Source: Streptomyces sp. NBC_01231 (GTDB lineage Bacteria > Actinomycetota > Actinomycetes > Streptomycetales > Streptomycetaceae). Taken from it: a stretch of DNA of 64,000 bases. The position numbers and the translations under genes are program-made. Location: positions 8,990,001 to 9,054,000 of the forward strand of contig CP108521.1 in the NCBI GenBank assembly GCA_035999765.1. Reading direction: 5' to 3'. Of the stretch, positions 31,673 through 41,112 are shown in pieces; position 1 is the first letter of the stretch, and the number at the start of each line of letters is the position of its first letter. Below the pieces are notes generated by a model, which was given only the letters and a program-made list of their open reading frames with translations, was not told the DNA's origin and did no database searches.

Positions 31673-32629
31673 TTAGCGCGTGGCCTTGCCCAGGTGGGTC
31701 TCGAACCAACGGGCAGCGGCGTCGGTGACGAAATCCCGGGAAAGGTGAGGCCAGTACACCCCGTAATGTCCCCCGGAGATCATCACGAGCTCCTTGGGCT
31801 CAAGCGCAGCGTCATAGGCTTCCAGAGCGAGCGAGGGCGGAGTGGTCTGGTCGTCGCTGGCGACGACCATCAGCAGAGGCGTCGGGCTGATGCGGCGCAT
31901 GAACGGGCGCACGTCGTACGCCAGCGCCCGTCCGGTCGATCGGACGGTCACGCTGTTGATCCATCCTTCGGCGGGGCCTTGGGGACCACCCACGAGGTAC
32001 TCGTAGTCCGCCGCGTCCTCGAAGAGGACCGGGTGGTCAGCCGGATCGGTCGGCATCCGGACCAACTGGATACGGCCAGGCTCCTCACCCTTGAGCCTTC
32101 CCTGCCTGTCCTGGTCCATGTTGTCGTTGATCGCGGCGAGCGCGCCTTCGCCGTTTCCCAGTACGAACTGGTCGTAACCGGAGATGAAGGGCACCTGGCT
32201 GACGACAGCTTTCACCCGACGGTCCATGGCGGCCACGACGAGCACCATTGCCCCGCTGTAGCTGGAGCCCCACAGGCCGATGCGGTCGCTGTCGAGCGCT
32301 GGATGCTGCTCGACGAAGGACAGGGCCATCTGCAAGTCCCGCTCCTGCGCGACAGGATCGATGTCCTGGCGCGGCTCCCCGTCACTGCTGCCGCACGTCT
32401 GCTGGTCGTACAGCAGGACTCCGAACCCCCGGGCGACGAAGGCGTCAGCGACGGTTTCGAGGCGGGTGATCGACGAAGAGAATCCCGGGGTCATCACGAT
32501 GGCGGGATGTGGGCCTTCGGAGTCCGGGGTCAACACCCAGCCGCGCAGGATGACCCCGTTGTCGGCGCGAAACTCGATGTCTTCCTTCACCGACGCGGCC
32601 GCAGCCACATCCTGGTTCTTCAGACTCAT
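31673..32629 (-). CDS. Alpha/beta hydrolase, dipeptidyl-peptidase/dienelactone-hydrolase-like
   Basis: 318 residues with nucleophile Ser in GLWGSSYSG near residue 122, the Asp region MVVASDDQTTPP and His in SGGHYGVYW. No signal peptide. Last of three minus-strand genes: it begins 90 bases after the stop of the MDR gene. GGAGG lies nine bases before the ATG, within a CATACC-TCC-GGTATG palindrome (32635-32649) that could be an operator. Acts probably on small esters or amides generated by the neighbouring enzymes (inference). Confidence 0.87.
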   Translation of the reverse strand: MSLKNQDVAAAASVKEDIEFRADNGVILRGWVLTPDSEGPHPAIVMTPGFSSSITRLETVADAFVARGFGVLLYDQQTCGSSDGEPRQDIDPVAQERDLQMALSFVEQHPALDSDRIGLWGSSYSGAMVLVVAAMDRRVKAVVSQVPFISGYDQFVLGNGEGALAAINDNMDQDRQGRLKGEEPGRIQLVRMPTDPADHPVLFEDAADYEYLVGGPQGPAEGWINSVTVRSTGRALAYDVRPFMRRISPTPLLMVVASDDQTTPPSLALEAYDAALEPKELVMISGGHYGVYWPHLSRDFVTDAAARWFETHLGKATR

Positions 32630-32719
32630 TTCTCCATACCTCCGGTATGACGGTTGACGGCTGCTCGGGCGAGCGCCGGTGTGTGGGGCGGGCAGTCCCG
32701 GCCGGTTCGGGCAGGGACG

Positions 32720-33751
32720 TCATGCGGACAGGTCAAGGAGAACTTTTCCGACGATTCCGGACTCGACTGCCCTGTGGGCATCCGCGATGCGCTCCAGCGG
32801 ATAGAGGTGGACGGGCAGCCCGCTGGCTTCACCCCCGCCGATCACCCCGGCTGCCAGGGCCCTGTCGATGGATGCGACGGCGTTGTCGAGAACGGCGTCG
32901 GTCATCTTGTACAGCAGTACGAAGTGCCAGGTGACGCTCAAAGTCATCTGGGCTCGGACCGGCATGAGGATGTCGTCGCCGCCGTTGTTGGCGTAGACCA
33001 CGATCAGCCCGTGCGGTGCGAGGACCGCGAGGTCCAGGCCCACGTTGGTGGACGGCGAGACCTCAACGACGATGTCCACCCCGCCCGGCGCGAGTCGCCG
33101 TATCTCGGCGGCGGCGTTCTGCGTGCGGTAGTTCACCACCATCCGGGCGCCGGCGGCCCGCGCAAGGCGGGCCTTGGCTTCGCTGCTGACGGTCGTGATC
33201 ACGCTCGCACCGGCCCACGTCGCCAGCTGGATCGCAGCATTGCCGACGGCGCCGGCTCCTCCCGCGACCAGCACGGTCACCCCTGCGAGCACCCCCGGTC
33301 CGAGCTGAGTCGGGCCTTGGGCACGGAGTGTCAGCGCGTGATGAGCGGTGATGAAGGGGACTCCGAGGCCGGCGCCCAGCTCCAGAGAGGCCGTGTCGGG
33401 CAGCGGGCGGACCAATCGGGCCGGAACCGTGGCGTACTCCTGCGCGGTCCCCTCCAAGCGCTTGAAGGCGACGAGCCACAACCACACCCTGTCCCCCGGC
33501 ACGAGGTCCTCGACCCCCGGGCCGACGGCGTCGACGATCCCCGAGCCGTCGAGGTGCGGAACCTGAACCTGCCCGTCGGGGATCGGCATGTGGATGCCCC
33601 CGATGCGGGTCTTCCAGTCGGTCGGGTTGACGCCTGAGTAGTGGATCCTCACCCGAACCTCACCCGGGCCCGGATCTCGTACGGGGAGGTCGACCATGCG
33701 GAGCACATCGCGGCCTCCTGTGGTGGCGTAACCTGCGGCTCTGATCTTCAT
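32720..33751 (-). CDS. NADPH:quinone oxidoreductase-like MDR protein
   Basis: 343-residue zinc-free medium-chain reductase. The N-terminal GroES-like domain includes RIHYSGVNPTDWKTRIGG, and the nucleotide loop is VLVAGGAGAVGNAAIQLA near residue 150. ATG at 33751 with AGGAG very close upstream; a GTG one codon earlier is also in frame. Ten bases downstream of the CocE-type gene, so co-transcribed. Uses NADPH to reduce quinones or enones in relatives. Confidence 0.88.
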   Translation of the reverse strand: MKIRAAGYATTGGRDVLRMVDLPVRDPGPGEVRVRIHYSGVNPTDWKTRIGGIHMPIPDGQVQVPHLDGSGIVDAVGPGVEDLVPGDRVWLWLVAFKRLEGTAQEYATVPARLVRPLPDTASLELGAGLGVPFITAHHALTLRAQGPTQLGPGVLAGVTVLVAGGAGAVGNAAIQLATWAGASVITTVSSEAKARLARAAGARMVVNYRTQNAAAEIRRLAPGGVDIVVEVSPSTNVGLDLAVLAPHGLIVVYANNGGDDILMPVRAQMTLSVTWHFVLLYKMTDAVLDNAVASIDRALAAGVIGGGEASGLPVHLYPLERIADAHRAVESGIVGKVLLDLSA

Positions 33752-33761
33752 CACTCCTTTT

Positions 33762-35498
33762 CTAAGTCCTTGTTGCCGGGACGATCGGGAGGCGGAGAAA
33801 GGATGTGTGTTTGCCTCCCAGATGAATCGAAGTGCGTCCGCTGAAGACGGACGCTGGACGATCCGACGGATCGTTGTGCAGGAACGGCCCCGAGCCCTGC
33901 ATGGCGTTCTTGAAGTTCGAGAGCCGAGTCTCCGGTGCCGAGTCGTAAACCCAGTCGGAGCCCCGCAGGGTCAAACTGAGGCGCCAGCCCGGTGGGAGGA
34001 CCACGCTGGTGGGCCACAGTTCGACATCGAGTTGGTAGATCTCGTAGGGAATGACCTCGGATTCCCGCTCATGCGAATGGAACGGCCGATAAGGCGTACT
34101 AAGGCGCTCATCGAGCTCCTGGTGCGACATTCGCAACCACCCCTTCGTCACTGCACTGAAGGGATCAATGGCACCTTGGAAGACCTGTTCGTTCCCGGCC
34201 GGGTCAAGGGCGCGCAGCACTGCGAAAATGTCCGCGTCCGTGGAGGTGGTGGAAACGAAGAGACGGCAGGCAACCGGTCCCGTGATCTCGGTGGTCTCCT
34301 CCATCGGTTCGGTGGTCCAGGAGACGCCCTCGCCGTTGGCGTCGAAGGACACGACCGATTCGGTGGCGGCACCAGGGTGCATTCGATCGATGTCCAGTTG
34401 CAGATCGGTCCAGGTCGTCCCGGGAAGTGGCCAGGCATCTTCGTGTCGCACCTCTGTCGTTCCGTCGACGTGTCGAACCTTCATCTGGATGCGGGGCTGT
34501 TCGTCCCAGCGGTTGTCTTCACCCTTGAGGAAGTGATCGAAGAACCGGCGCTGGAGGTCCACGCCATAGTCGGTGTAGAACTCCACCCAGTGTTCACCGT
34601 CATGGATCTCAAGCCATTTCTGCGTCGAGGATGCCCTGCAGAAGCCTTCGATGTTGCCGCGAAGGTGTAGTCCCTGCCCGCCCCAGTTGCCGGCGGACAG
34701 CAGCGGCACATCAACCTGGGACAGATCAGCCTGGCGCTCGCGGTAGGCGTCGACGAACTCGTTGTCGCGGTGAAACTTCGGCAGGTCGGCCCGGTTGGCG
34801 GCGAGTTCGGATTCACTCAGCGTCTGATCACCGCAGACCAGTTCACCGGTTGCCGCGCTCCGGGGTCCCGCATCCCCTCGTCCGTGCTGGACCGGTAGCA
34901 CCTGCATCTCGTACCAGTTCAGCAGCATCGTGCTCAGAATGCCGCCATGGCGTGCACCCTCTCGGTAGAAGTCGGAGGCGCCCTCCCATACGCAGATCGC
35001 TGCGAGCGGCCCTGGCTTCAGCGCGGCCACCCGCCACTGGTTCATCCCGTAATAGGAGATTCCGTTCAGGCCGACCTTTCCGTTGCTCCACACCTGTCGG
35101 CCCGCCCATTCGATGCATTCACGAAAATCCTCGGTCTCTCGCGCGGAAAACGGGTCCAGAAAGCCAGGAGACCGGCCGGCCCCACGAGAATCCACGCGAA
35201 CGATGACGTAGCCATGGGGAACCCACTTCTCCGGGTCCGCCACCTCCCAGCACTGGTGGATATTGGTCGACCCAGTCACCGTGTCCGGATGCTCCTCAGC
35301 CATCTTGCGCCATGCCGTGGGGTACCCGTCGGCGAACGCCAGCCCTTTGCCGTACGGCCCGTAGGTCATGAGCGTCGGATGTGCCGAGCCGTCATTCGGA
35401 CGGAAGACGTCAGCTCGCAGAACGATGCCGTCGTCCATATCGATCGGCACGTCTCGTTCGACGAGCATCATCTTCGCCGCTTGTTCCTGCGTATCCAC
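33762..35498 (-). CDS. CocE/NonD-family hydrolase
   Basis: 578 residues from the GTG at 35498, chosen because GGAGG lies five bases upstream; the frame is open to 36077 without a better site. The order is an alpha/beta hydrolase core with ILRADVFRP-type entry strand (VLRADVFRPND), nucleophile Ser in NGISYYGMNQW near residue 148, SAGNWGGQGLHLRG and a catalytic His in HDGEHWVEFY, then a C-terminal jelly roll (GWRLSLTLRGSDW). Relatives cleave acyl esters such as cocaine or acylate beta-lactams. First gene of a three-gene operon with an MDR reductase and another hydrolase. Some codons are lower in GC than those of the glycan locus. Confidence 0.9.
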   Translation of the reverse strand: MDTQEQAAKMMLVERDVPIDMDDGIVLRADVFRPNDGSAHPTLMTYGPYGKGLAFADGYPTAWRKMAEEHPDTVTGSTNIHQCWEVADPEKWVPHGYVIVRVDSRGAGRSPGFLDPFSARETEDFRECIEWAGRQVWSNGKVGLNGISYYGMNQWRVAALKPGPLAAICVWEGASDFYREGARHGGILSTMLLNWYEMQVLPVQHGRGDAGPRSAATGELVCGDQTLSESELAANRADLPKFHRDNEFVDAYRERQADLSQVDVPLLSAGNWGGQGLHLRGNIEGFCRASSTQKWLEIHDGEHWVEFYTDYGVDLQRRFFDHFLKGEDNRWDEQPRIQMKVRHVDGTTEVRHEDAWPLPGTTWTDLQLDIDRMHPGAATESVVSFDANGEGVSWTTEPMEETTEITGPVACRLFVSTTSTDADIFAVLRALDPAGNEQVFQGAIDPFSAVTKGWLRMSHQELDERLSTPYRPFHSHERESEVIPYEIYQLDVELWPTSVVLPPGWRLSLTLRGSDWVYDSAPETRLSNFKNAMQGSGPFLHNDPSDRPASVFSGRTSIHLGGKHTSFLRLPIVPATRT

Positions 35499-35829
35499 GT
35501 CAGCCTCCAGTCTTGCGCCCGCCACCGGGAACACTCGTCCACATCGACGGCTCTGGCTCGCGGGAACGGGCGATGCGGACTCGACGAATTCAGCCGTCGA
35601 CAGCTCGACCAAAGACCACGGCGGTCTACATCCGCTCGATTGGCCGCGCCATATCGAGGTCAGACCAGAATGCCGCGGTGGAACGGCCCGGCGACATGTG
35701 CTCACCCACATCACCTGTCGCCTGCAATGTGGCCCCGAACATAGCCACGGTCCCGCCGCCCTCCGAGACTGAATGCCCGAGGCATCGAGCAGGTGCGCCG
35801 ATGCCTCCCGCAACCGGGGAGGTCGACGC
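35499..35829. other. Divergent promoter region, 331 bp
   Basis: Separates the CocE-operon (minus) from the FAD monooxygenase operon (plus). It must hold both promoters. No strong palindrome was recognised, and an in-frame upstream ATG at 35773 for the monooxygenase has no ribosome site. Confidence 0.5.
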
Positions 35830-37011
35830 ATGCGCGAACCGAAGTCCCGTCGGGCAGTCGTCGTCGGAGGTTCGATCGGTGGTCTCACCACTGCGCTGCT
35901 GCTGCGCGACCTCGGCTGGGACGTCGACGTCTTCGAGCGATCGACTCGCAACGACGCCCGCGGCGGCGGCATCGTGCTGCAGCCGGACACGATCCGCTGG
36001 TTCACCGAACGCAGTACGCAGGCGCTGGAGAGCCTCACTACCTCTACAAATTTCGTCCAGTACCTGGGCAGCGACAATTACGTAGCCCACCGCGAGTACG
36101 CGCAGTGGTCCTACAGCTCGTGGGCGACCCTCCACTCGGCGCTGCTGCGGGACTTCGGGGCCGAACGTTATAGGCGCGGACACCGCGCCGTGGCGGTCGC
36201 TCAGGACGCGTCGACTGCGACCGTCGAGTTCGACAATGGCGGATTTGCAACCGGTGACCTCGTGATATTCGCCGACGGAGTGAACTCAGTGGGCCGGCAG
36301 TACGTCTCGCCTAACACATCCATTCGGTATTCCGGCTACATCGGTTGGCGCGGCCTCGTGCCAGAGCGTCTGTTGAGCAGCGAAACGAGAGCGGTTCTTG
36401 AAAATTCCGTGACCTACGCGGTCGTGAAGGACTCACACATCGTGATGTATCCCGTGCCCAGCCCGATCACGGACGGCAGAACCGAAAGGCTTATGAACTT
36501 CGTCTGGTATCGCAACGTTCTGGCGGGACGCCGACTCGATCAGTTCGTCGGGGGCGCATCCGACGGGGTTCTGTCATTGCATCCAGAGCAGGTTCCGCGC
36601 ATCGAGGTCGAACGGATGCGGACTGACGCAGCTCGCGACCTACCGCCCGCAGCGGCCGAGGTTGCTTCGCGCTGCGTCGCTCCCTACGTCCAGGTCGTCA
36701 GCGACATTCGCGCCGCACAGATGGTCCGGGGCCGGGTCGCGATACTCGGTGACGCCGCATGCGCCGCTCGCCCGCACGCGGCGGCCGGCACTGCCAAGGC
36801 CGCTGCCGACGCGTGGGGTCTGGCCACGGCGATCGAAAAGGCGGGCGGCAACCTGGACCAGGCCCTTCACGTCTGGGAGCCGGTTCAACTCGCCCTGAGC
36901 GCTCAACTTGAGTCGCGCGTCCAGGCCATGGGTGAGCGTGCACAGTTCGACAACTCCTGGCGCCCGGAGGATCCCGAACTGCGGTTCGGTCTCTACGGGC
37001 CCGGAATCTGA
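35830..37011 (+). CDS. FAD-dependent aromatic hydroxylase (2,6-dihydroxypyridine hydroxylase-like)
   Basis: Group A flavoprotein monooxygenase of 393 residues. It has the FAD dinucleotide motif VVVGGSIGGLTTALLLRD at the N-terminus, the DG-type segment LVIFADGVNS, and the second FAD motif VAILGDAACAARPHAAAGT near residue 310. The sequence style, with GDAA and PHAAAGTAKA, resembles 2,6-dihydroxypyridine 3-hydroxylases and related N-heterocycle hydroxylases; the exact ring is not known. ATG at 35830 follows GGGGAGG. First of a plus-strand set with a cupin and a PucR regulator, which supports a catabolic role. Confidence 0.87.
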   Translation: MREPKSRRAVVVGGSIGGLTTALLLRDLGWDVDVFERSTRNDARGGGIVLQPDTIRWFTERSTQALESLTTSTNFVQYLGSDNYVAHREYAQWSYSSWATLHSALLRDFGAERYRRGHRAVAVAQDASTATVEFDNGGFATGDLVIFADGVNSVGRQYVSPNTSIRYSGYIGWRGLVPERLLSSETRAVLENSVTYAVVKDSHIVMYPVPSPITDGRTERLMNFVWYRNVLAGRRLDQFVGGASDGVLSLHPEQVPRIEVERMRTDAARDLPPAAAEVASRCVAPYVQVVSDIRAAQMVRGRVAILGDAACAARPHAAAGTAKAAADAWGLATAIEKAGGNLDQALHVWEPVQLALSAQLESRVQAMGERAQFDNSWRPEDPELRFGLYGPGI

Positions 37012-37030
37012 CGGAAACGGAGGGAGCATG

Positions 37031-37495
37031 ATGAGTGAGAGATCCCGGGGCAACGGAAAAAGGCCCGTCGCGAGCAGCCTTGATCTGCCTCTGGCAGGCG
37101 AACTGATCGCCAGCGGCTTTTCCGGCTGGACCGATGAGCTGGTCGAAGAGTTCCGCGTTCACGCGCAGGACGGGCATGTGGGTTCGCGTCTGCTCAGCGA
37201 AGACCCCCGTGTCCGGGTCTGGGAGATTCGGCTGGCGCCTGGTGAACGATGGCACGCTCATCGTCACGTGCTCGATTATTTCTGGACAGCCATCACGTCC
37301 GGCCGCAGCATTCAGCATACGCACGACGGAACGACTCGCGCAGTACACTACAAAGCAGGCGAAACACGCCATTTTGAATTCGCGTGTGGCGAGTTTTTGC
37401 TCCATGACATCGAGAACGTGGGTGAAGCCGATCTCGTATTCACGACTGTCGAACATCTCGACAGTGAGAACTCACCCCTGCCGATCGAGCCTTGA
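37031..37495 (+). CDS. Cupin-domain protein
   Basis: 154 residues. A single cupin barrel is suggested by WEIRLAPGERWHAHRHVLDY, with a His-X-His pair, and by the second motif VHYKAGETRHFEF and HDIENVGEADLVF. It may bind a metal and act as a dioxygenase, isomerase or binding protein. ATG at 37031 lies seven bases after GGAGG; the ATG one codon earlier is closer to the site. Twenty bases after the monooxygenase, so likely co-transcribed. Confidence 0.82.
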   Translation: MSERSRGNGKRPVASSLDLPLAGELIASGFSGWTDELVEEFRVHAQDGHVGSRLLSEDPRVRVWEIRLAPGERWHAHRHVLDYFWTAITSGRSIQHTHDGTTRAVHYKAGETRHFEFACGEFLLHDIENVGEADLVFTTVEHLDSENSPLPIEP

Positions 37496-37585
37496 GGGCA
37501 CATTCTCCAGGCCTGCTTCTGTCATACCCTTGAGCCGGGATCACGGGCGACCAACACCTGCGAGTCGTCGGGTTGGAGGCACCTC

Positions 37586-39316
37586 TTGAGCAAGCCGATG
37601 CCTCACGAAGTGACGCCGACCACCGTGTGGATCGCGGCGCTTGAGTTGCTGGCCCGTCAGGCCGGGGCAGGGAGTTCGTCCGAAGACCTGCACCAGAGAC
37701 TGGTCGCGGTGGGGCGCCAGCTCACCGGGTTCGACTTCTGCGCGGTTCTTCTCCCCGACGAGTCAAGAACTCAGCTGCTCATCCGTGCCTGGGCGGGTCT
37801 GGACACCTTCTACGTCGAGCAGATCAACTCCCGTAACCCGTTGACGCTCGGTAGCACGGCGAGACAGTCGCCCTCCAGCAGGGCCTATACCTCCGGAGTC
37901 TCCGTCTGGGTATCCGACATCACCCAGCACGCTGACTTCACGCAGTGGTCCGGGCCGGCGAGGGCGCAGGGTTACAGGACGCTGCTGGCTGTGCCGCTGC
38001 GAGCGGGCGACCGGATCGTCGGGACCTTCAACTGTTACAACAGAGAGGTCATCGCCCCGGATCCCCAGCTTCGCCACTTGGTCGAGGCCCTGACGGATTT
38101 TGCGAGCGCGGCTCTCGAAATCACGCGGCTCCGCCAGGCGGAGACCGGCCGGATGCATCAGCTTGAGAATCTCAACGAGGAACTACGCGACCGACAGGCG
38201 CGGGACGAGCGATCTCAGGAGTTGCATCGTCGCCTTACCGATGTGGCGCTCACCAACTCTGATCTCGCCCACCTCGCACATGAGTCCGCGCAGATGGTGG
38301 GTGCCGGCTTCCTGAAGATCGTCGACGACTCGGGTTTCGTGCTGGCGCAGGCGGGCTCCGACTCGGTCGAAAACCTGGCGCCGGAGGACTCGAACTCGGC
38401 AGCGGTTCTCCTGCACGGGGAGGTAGCTGCACGAATCGAAGCTTTCGGCGTGACCCTCGACCCCGACATGGCGGCTCGCGCACTGGAGCACGCGGCGACC
38501 GTCTGCGCGCTCCTCCTCCTGCGCGACCGGACCGCGGCCGAAGCCGAAGCCCGGTTCCGGGACGATCTGATAGGGGACCTTTGTTCTGGCGACCCTGAGC
38601 GGCGCGTTGCGGCCCGGCAGCGTGCGCTGCGAGCAAACCTGCTCGTCGACAAGGTTCAGATGGTCGTGATGAAGGATCACAGCGAAGGCAGTGCCGCGAA
38701 AGCCGACAACTCGCCGCTCGGACGCCGAATGCGATCCATTTCGAGCCGACGACCCCGCCTTGTGTGCGGCCGGCTCGGCGACTACTGGGTCGCTCTCTGG
38801 CCGGTCGAGGAAGGCGCAGAGGACATAGCTGCCACCCTCAGGCACGGCGCGATCGGCTCTCAGGTACACGCAGTAGTGGCCCCTGCCAGCGGTTCAGAAG
38901 ACCTGGCCAGGGCATTCCGGATGGCACGCGGCGCGCTTGAACTCGGCGGCTCCCAGGCTCCGCTGGTTCGCACCATCGAGGACCTGGGGGTGGTGGGTTT
39001 GCTGCTCCAGCTGGAGGACCAAACGGCCGTCGCGAGCTTCAGTGATCGTGTGCTGGGTGCACTGCGCCAGAGCGATCTCGAGCGCTCGACAGACCTGATC
39101 CTCACCCTGAGAACATATTTGGCCCATGATTGCCGCGCCGATGTGTCCGCTCAAGAGCTGTTCGTTCACAAGAACACGATCTCCCAGCGGCTTCGGCGCA
39201 TCGAGAAGCTGACGGGACTCTCTTTCGCACGTCCTTCAGACGTCTTGCAGTTCAGTGCCGCCTTGGCAGCTGACGGCATCCGGGCAGCATCCGGCCCTTC
39301 TGCAACCGAGCGCTAG
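37586..39316 (+). CDS. GAF/PucR-family transcriptional regulator
   Basis: 576 residues. The N-terminal GAF sensor covers about residues 40-175 (LTGFDFCAVLLPDE, TLLAVPLRAGDRIVGTFNCY), followed by a helical linker, a central GGDEF-like PucR domain, and the C-terminal helix-turn-helix (LFVHKNTISQRLRRIEKLTG) near residues 520-545. The TTG at 37586 is taken as start because GGAGG lies six bases before it; the ATG four codons later is possible. PucR regulators usually activate adjacent catabolic genes when their GAF domain senses a compound. It follows the cupin by 90 bases and is the best candidate controller of the two divergent operons. Confidence 0.88.
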   Translation: MSKPMPHEVTPTTVWIAALELLARQAGAGSSSEDLHQRLVAVGRQLTGFDFCAVLLPDESRTQLLIRAWAGLDTFYVEQINSRNPLTLGSTARQSPSSRAYTSGVSVWVSDITQHADFTQWSGPARAQGYRTLLAVPLRAGDRIVGTFNCYNREVIAPDPQLRHLVEALTDFASAALEITRLRQAETGRMHQLENLNEELRDRQARDERSQELHRRLTDVALTNSDLAHLAHESAQMVGAGFLKIVDDSGFVLAQAGSDSVENLAPEDSNSAAVLLHGEVAARIEAFGVTLDPDMAARALEHAATVCALLLLRDRTAAEAEARFRDDLIGDLCSGDPERRVAARQRALRANLLVDKVQMVVMKDHSEGSAAKADNSPLGRRMRSISSRRPRLVCGRLGDYWVALWPVEEGAEDIAATLRHGAIGSQVHAVVAPASGSEDLARAFRMARGALELGGSQAPLVRTIEDLGVVGLLLQLEDQTAVASFSDRVLGALRQSDLERSTDLILTLRTYLAHDCRADVSAQELFVHKNTISQRLRRIEKLTGLSFARPSDVLQFSAALAADGIRAASGPSATER

Positions 39317-39677
39317 TTCGTCCCCCTCCCCTGAGCTCTTTGGACACGCAGTTTTGTCGTGTGTCGGCGTAACCCTCCGCTCGGCGTACGGAAAGAGTCA
39401 CCATGTACAGCCTTGCCACCGTTCTCGCGCTGCCCACCGGCGCGGCTGCCGTCCGCCGCGGCCGCGAGCCGGGCCGTTTCGGTCGGCCCGCTCGCACTCA
39501 GGTCGACGGCAGCTACGCGCTCACCGCCGGAGATGAGTCCGAGCACCACTTCCCCCTCGATCCCGCTGGCGCCGCCGTGAGGACGGAACCCTTCTCCGGG
39601 ATCTGCATGTCCTCTGCCTTCAGTTCGGTGTCGCCGTTTCCGTGAACCGTTCAGAGACCGCCGACGTTCGGTCGGTC
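39317..39677. other. Gap with no supported gene, 361 bp
   Basis: A plus-strand frame at 39403-39645 (80 codons) starts MYSLATVLALPTG and ends in a Ser/Phe-rich tail, but shows no domain and no good ribosome site. It is probably a remnant or chance frame. Confidence 0.4.
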
Positions 39678-40598
39678 TCACAGTGCGCGCTTCAGCGCGC
39701 GTGCCTGTCGGCGCCAGAACTCCCGCGAGATTTCGGCTTTGGGAAACACGAGGTCGAAGCCGTGGAAAGCGCCGGGGATGACGTCGAGGTCGCAGGGGAC
39801 GCCGCTGTCGCTGAGCCGGCGCGCGTACTCGGCGTCTTCGTCGTGGAAGAGATCGAGGGTGCCGACGCCGATCCAGGCCGGGGGAAGGCCGGTGAGATCC
39901 TCGCGGCGGGCGGCGGCCGCGTACGGGGAGACGCCCGGGCCCGCGACGGCGTCGCCGAGGTAGGACGACCAGCCGTACCGGTTGCTCTTGGGCGTCCAGA
40001 CGCGCACCTTGAGGGTGTCCAGGTCGGTTCTCGTCGTCGTGCGGTCGTCCAGCATGGGGTAGAGGAGCAGCTGGAACACGGGGCGGATCTCGGCCCGGTC
40101 ATGGGCGAGCAGCGCGAGGGCCGCGGCGATTCCGCCGCCCGCGCTGGCACCGCCGATCGCGATGCGGTCGACGTCGATGTGCAGGTCGCCCGCACGCTCG
40201 GCCAGTCCGCACAGTGCGGCGTAGGCGTCCTCGACCGCGGCGGGCGCGGGATGATCCGGGCCCAGTCGATAGCGGACCGCGGCGACGGTGATGCCGAGTT
40301 CGCGGGCGAACGCGATGTTCGTACGGTCGTCCTGCTCGGGTGCGCCGAAGATCAGCCCGCCTCCGTGGATCCAGAGCAGCGCCGGAGCCGCTGTCTTCAG
40401 GCCGGTCGGCTGAAAGACGCGAAGCGAGACGGACGGTGCGCCCTTGGGGCCGGGCACGACGATCTCCTGAACCGTGACGTCCGGTCCTGGATCGGTCGCG
40501 CGCCACTTCACGCGCCGCACGATGCGCGACGACAGACGACCGTAGGACACATTGGGGATGAAGCGACCTCGTCTGAGATCGGGGTGGAAGGTACTCAT
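39678..40598 (-). CDS. HSL-family alpha/beta hydrolase (acetyl-hydrolase type)
   Basis: 306 residues. It has the oxyanion motif WIHGGGLIFG, nucleophile Ser in IGGASAGGGIAAALA, the Asp region GTLDLFHDED and His in GAFHGFD, all canonical for the hormone-sensitive lipase family. No signal peptide. ATG at 40598 with GAGGA four bases upstream. Esterase acting on small acyl esters; flanked upstream by a TetR-like remnant that may once have been its repressor. Confidence 0.9.
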   Translation of the reverse strand: MSTFHPDLRRGRFIPNVSYGRLSSRIVRRVKWRATDPGPDVTVQEIVVPGPKGAPSVSLRVFQPTGLKTAAPALLWIHGGGLIFGAPEQDDRTNIAFARELGITVAAVRYRLGPDHPAPAAVEDAYAALCGLAERAGDLHIDVDRIAIGGASAGGGIAAALALLAHDRAEIRPVFQLLLYPMLDDRTTTRTDLDTLKVRVWTPKSNRYGWSSYLGDAVAGPGVSPYAAAARREDLTGLPPAWIGVGTLDLFHDEDAEYARRLSDSGVPCDLDVIPGAFHGFDLVFPKAEISREFWRRQARALKRAL

Positions 40599-41112
40599 CG
40601 GGTCCTCGTTCTTTCCCCTCATCGAGGGGGTATGGACGGCGCGCAACTGTGTGAGACTCCTTGCGGACCGGATCGGGCAGTGAGACGTCGGTGTTACCTG
40701 TGCCTACCTCTCAGCGTGCGTCCGTAGCGCGGCGGATGCCACGTCGGCTATCAGACGCGAGGGCGTGTCGCGTTCGGCGGCTGTACGCTCTGCGACGAGC
40801 TCGGTTCGAATCACGCGCCGAACTCTGGCGTCGCCTTCCGACCGTGATGTGGTCGGCGAGGCCGGTCCCGAACCTCCGGGCGACTTCGCCGACCGATCTC
40901 CGACCCACCGCAGCGAGCTTGGTCGCGCGGCGGTGCGCACGTAGCTGAAGCCGCCGTCGTGGTCAGCCGTCCCGGCCGTCGCCTGCCGGACCCGGACGAG
41001 GTCGCGTACGTCGCGGACCTGCGCGCCACCGCAGGCCATGCTCGCGTCCGTTCCCCCCGTCCCGGTCCGGCAGGCGCGTGAATCCTGTGACTGCCGCGCC
41101 CGTACCGCCAGG
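40599..41112. other. Gap holding a TetR-like remnant, 514 bp
   Basis: Between the two minus-strand esterases. Apart from the remnant at 40735-40930 no gene is supported. A minus-strand frame to 41039 joins the remnant but has no recognisable N-terminal DNA-binding domain. Confidence 0.5.
40735..40930 (-). pseudogene. TetR-like remnant, copy 2
   Basis: DNA homologue of 31490-31672. Readings VIRTELVAERTAAERDTPSR and SVGEVARRFGTGLADH occur in separate frames. Both copies lie beside alpha/beta hydrolase genes. Confidence 0.5.
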
